This document shows, piece after piece, positions 61,481 through 64,000 of a DNA stretch of 64,000 bases. The DNA lies in assembly GCF_051106095.1 (NCBI RefSeq), contig NC_135783.1, forward strand, positions 60,739,947 through 60,803,946, given 5' to 3'. Positions within the stretch are counted from its first letter, which is position 1. Each line of letters opens with the position of its first letter. The DNA comes from Pogona vitticeps (lineage: Eukaryota; Chordata; Lepidosauria; Squamata; Agamidae). The notes below the pieces were generated by a model, which saw only the letters and a list, made by a program, of their open reading frames with translations, was not told where the DNA came from and ran no database searches. The translations under genes were made by a program, and so were the position numbers.

Positions 61481-63090
61481 TGAGTACACCCCATCACATT
61501 TCATAAGTGTTTTAGTGTATCTTTTCATGTGACAACACTGAAGAAATGACACTTGGCTACAATGTGAAGCATTGCTCAATAGGGTTTAGGTCTGGAGACA
61601 TGCTTGGCCAGTCCATCACCTTTACCCTCAGCTTCTTTAGCAAGTCAGTGGTTGTTTTGGAGGTGTGTTTGGGGTCGTTCTCATGTTGGAATACTGCCCT
61701 GCGGCCCAGTCTCCAAAGGAAGGGGATCATGCTCCGCTTCAGTATGTCACAGTACATGTTGGCATTCATGGTTCCCTCAATGAACTGTAGCTCCCCAGTG
61801 CCGGCAGCACTCATGCAGCCCCAGACCATGACACTCCCACCACTCCCATGCTTGACTATAGGCACAACACACTTGTCTTTGTACTCCTCATCTGGTTGCC
61901 ACCACACACGCTTCACACCATCTGAACCAAATATGTTTATCTTGGTTTTATTGGACCACAGGACATGGTTCCAGAAATCCATGGCCTTAGTCTGCTTGTC
62001 TGCAGCAAACCGTATGAAGGCTTTCTTGTGCATCACCTTTAGAAGAGGGTTCCTTCTAGGGCGACAGCCCTGGAGATCAATTTGATGCAGTGTGCGGTGT
62101 ATGGTTTGAGCACTGACAGGCTGACCCCCACCCCATCCCTTGAACCTCTTCAGCAATGCTGCCAGCACTCATACATCTATTTCCCAAAGCCAGCCTTTGG
62201 TTATGACGCTGAACACATGCACTCAACTTCTTTGGTCAGCCATGGCGAGGCCTGTTCTGAGTGGTCCTGTTAAACTGCTGTATGGTCTTGGCCACCATGC
62301 TGCAGCTCAGCTTCAGGGTTTTGGCAATCTTCTTATAGCCTAGGCCAGCGATGGTGAACCTATGGCACGGCTGCCACAGCTGGCACACAGAGCCCTTTCT
62401 GCTGGCATGCAAGCCATAAATCACTGGATTGCTACCCCACCCCCGCACAGCCAAACCTGAGAAAGCAGCGGCAGCCACAGTGCTGCCAATTCGGCAGGCA
62501 GATCCAGAGCAGCTGGCACTGGCAGCGGATCTGGAGTGGGCTCTTGAGGCAACTCTATGCTGGATTCCCCCTTCTGCTGCCACTTCTGGTTCCACCGCTG
62601 CGGCACGTCACCCGCTGCCCCCCCCAAAGTCTGGCACGCAAGCACTAAAAGGTTCACCATCACTGGCCTAGGCCATCTTTATGTAGAGCAACAATTAGTT
62701 TTTTCAGATCCCCAGATAATTCATTACCATGAGGTGCCATGTGGAACTTCCAGTGACCAGTCTGAGAGAGTGAGAGCAATAACACCTGCTCCCCCTTCAC
62801 AAATGAGACTTGTGACACTAACGGGTCTCATGACACCAGGGAGGGAAAGCAGCTACTTGGGCCCAATTTGGACATTGTCACTTCGGGGTATACTCACTTT
62901 TGTTGCCAGAGGTTTGGACATTAATGGCTGTGTGTTGTGTTATTTTGAAGGGACAGCACATTTACACTGTTATACAAGTTGTATACTCACTGCTTTACAT
63001 TGTAGCCAAGTGTTATTCCTTCAGTGTTGTCACATGAAAAGATATACTAAAATATTTATGAAATTTGAGGGGGTGTACTCACCTCTGTGA
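61481..63090 (-). mobile_element. Tc1-like DNA transposon with decayed transposase
   Basis: Terminal inverted repeats of about 85 bp: left TGAGTACACCCCATCACATT (61481) and right, reverse-complemented, TGAGTACACCCCCTCAAATT (ending 63081). Minus-strand frame 62168-61557 encodes most of a Tc1-type transposase with DD34E layout: FGSDGVKRVWWQPDEEYK, VMVWGCMSAAGTGELQFIEG, FQHENDPKHTSK (second Asp) and MSPDLNPIEQ (Glu). The first catalytic Asp is replaced: SNKTK where active relatives have SDETK. The helix-turn-helix region at 62236-62345 (YKKIAKTLKLSCSMVAKTIQ) is in another frame. The DNA between the left repeat and the transposase end is deleted. A 320-bp hAT splits the N-terminal part. Inactive. 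Confidence 0.9.
62346..62665. mobile_element. Short hAT element nested in the Tc1-like transposon
   Basis: 320 bp with ends CAGCGATGGTGAACCTATGG and AGGTTCACCATCACTG, and a perfect 8-bp duplication GCCTAGGC (62338-62345, 62666-62673). Removing it and one duplicate restores continuous Tc1 sequence. The GC-rich interior has no transposase. Confidence 0.95.
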
Positions 63091-64000
63091 TATACTGTAT
63101 AGAAGGAATCAGTTACAGATATGACACAGATCAGATTAAGACTCCCATAATCACTTACTTGGGAGTAACTCATATTAAACTCAGTGGGATTTACTTTCCA
63201 GTAAACGTATAAAGCACTGCAACTTAAAACAAAGTTCAGCATCAGACTGAGCTCAAATTTAGTCCCCAAGATGCATTAGGAGGCAGGATATTCCTTTTTA
63301 CAAAATCATCATTATATCTTAACTGTATGATTCTAGATACACAGCTAAGCAGATGAAGGGTAATGCTGCCACTGTAGAGAGGTGTAAGCAAGGATATTTC
63401 CACGTTCTTCCTGGGTACTATAGGCATCTTAGAACCATTTTAGCCATGAAGAGAGGTGGGAAGGAGAAGAAAGAAATATGCCAATTATTTGAGCTTCTAA
63501 TTCCTCACATTTCCAGCTTGCCTATATGAAATCAAGTGCATTGTACTGAGCAAGAACCCGGAAAGCATCCATTCTCGGTCCATCTTTCATGTTTCCTTGT
63601 GAAAGTTAACACAGGACAATTACTGTACTTGAGGCGGAAAGCCAAACCAGGTGCACATCTGGTTCTCTCCCTTTCATCACATTTGAAATGGTTCCCCGCA
63701 GAGGTGTATAGACCTGTGTTTTTGGATGACAACTCCCAGAATTCCCCCGGCAACACACAGCGAGGTACAACAGGCTGTGTCAACAATACCTTTCCGTAAC
63801 CTCATGTTTTCCAGATGTGTTGTGCTGTAACTCCTGCTATTTGGAGGCAGCATGAACACTGTTATTCTTCCAGTTCTGCAGAGCATCCCTGGAAGAGATT
63901 ATGTCACTATATGTGCTACCTGCTGGCAGACCAGCTCCTATCGGTAACTACAGTATTAAAGTAGCCAGCCTTTACGCAGTGGCAGTAGCTTGCTGGTGAG
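63091..64000. other. Intergenic end of window
   Basis: No gene seen. At 63715-63850, GGATGACAACTCCCAGAATT facing TTCCAGATGTGTTGTGCTGT and AACTCC could be a degraded hAT-type palindrome, weakly supported. Confidence 0.4.

Noticed and set aside
47703-64000. Exons of GNPAT, the expected next gene after EXOC8
   Set aside because: I scanned both strands for acyltransferase motifs and found none. In human the gap is tens of kilobases, so absence is not a synteny break.

Overview
This is vertebrate nuclear DNA, most probably from a squamate reptile (lizard or snake). I infer this from three spliced vertebrate genes in conserved order and from the repeats: a full-length Sauria-type tRNA SINE, BovB/RTE, CR1 and L2 LINE pieces, a DIRS-type element, and Tigger-, hAT- and Tc1-family DNA transposons. 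All assignments come from reading the sequence and from memory of the families; no database search was run.

Host genes. Positions 1-18141 hold the 3' part of EGLN1 (prolyl hydroxylase PHD2) on the + strand: the end of intron 1, then exons 2-5 (10603-10722, 14439-14575, 16140-16207, 18077-18141). Positions 42724-36575 on the - strand hold all of SPRTN in five exons that splice in frame to a 489-residue protein. Positions 43114-46781 on the + strand hold EXOC8 in two coding exons (726 residues). EGLN1 and SPRTN converge. SPRTN and EXOC8 diverge from a 389-bp CpG-rich shared promoter. This matches human 1q42.2 in inverted orientation. The genes work separately: oxygen sensing, DNA-protein crosslink repair and exocyst tethering.

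Region by region. 1-10.6 kb is EGLN1 intron 1, rich in Tigger-like and hAT elements plus CR1 and SINE pieces. 10.6-18.1 kb holds the EGLN1 exons. 18.1-22 kb is nearly repeat-free and probably includes the EGLN1 3' UTR. 22-36.5 kb is intergenic and transposon-dense: a hAT, a gag remnant, a CR1 copy split by a solo LTR, two opposed L2 copies, and a DIRS fossil split by a Tigger-like MITE. 36.6-42.7 kb is SPRTN. 43.1-47.7 kb is EXOC8 with its probable 3' UTR. 47.7-64 kb is intergenic, with no exon of the expected neighbour GNPAT seen. It carries a LINE with an expanded microsatellite, a Sauria SINE, a BovB fragment and a Tc1-like transposon split by a small hAT.

Most noteworthy: EXOC8 has a coding intron at a site where, from memory, human EXOC8 is a single exon. 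SPRTN has lost the recognisable PIP box at its usual place. Five nested insertions (two with clear and one with approximate target-site duplications beyond a bare TA) give a relative chronology. Two copies of a probable Penelope-like terminal repeat carry a motif loosely resembling a hammerhead core.
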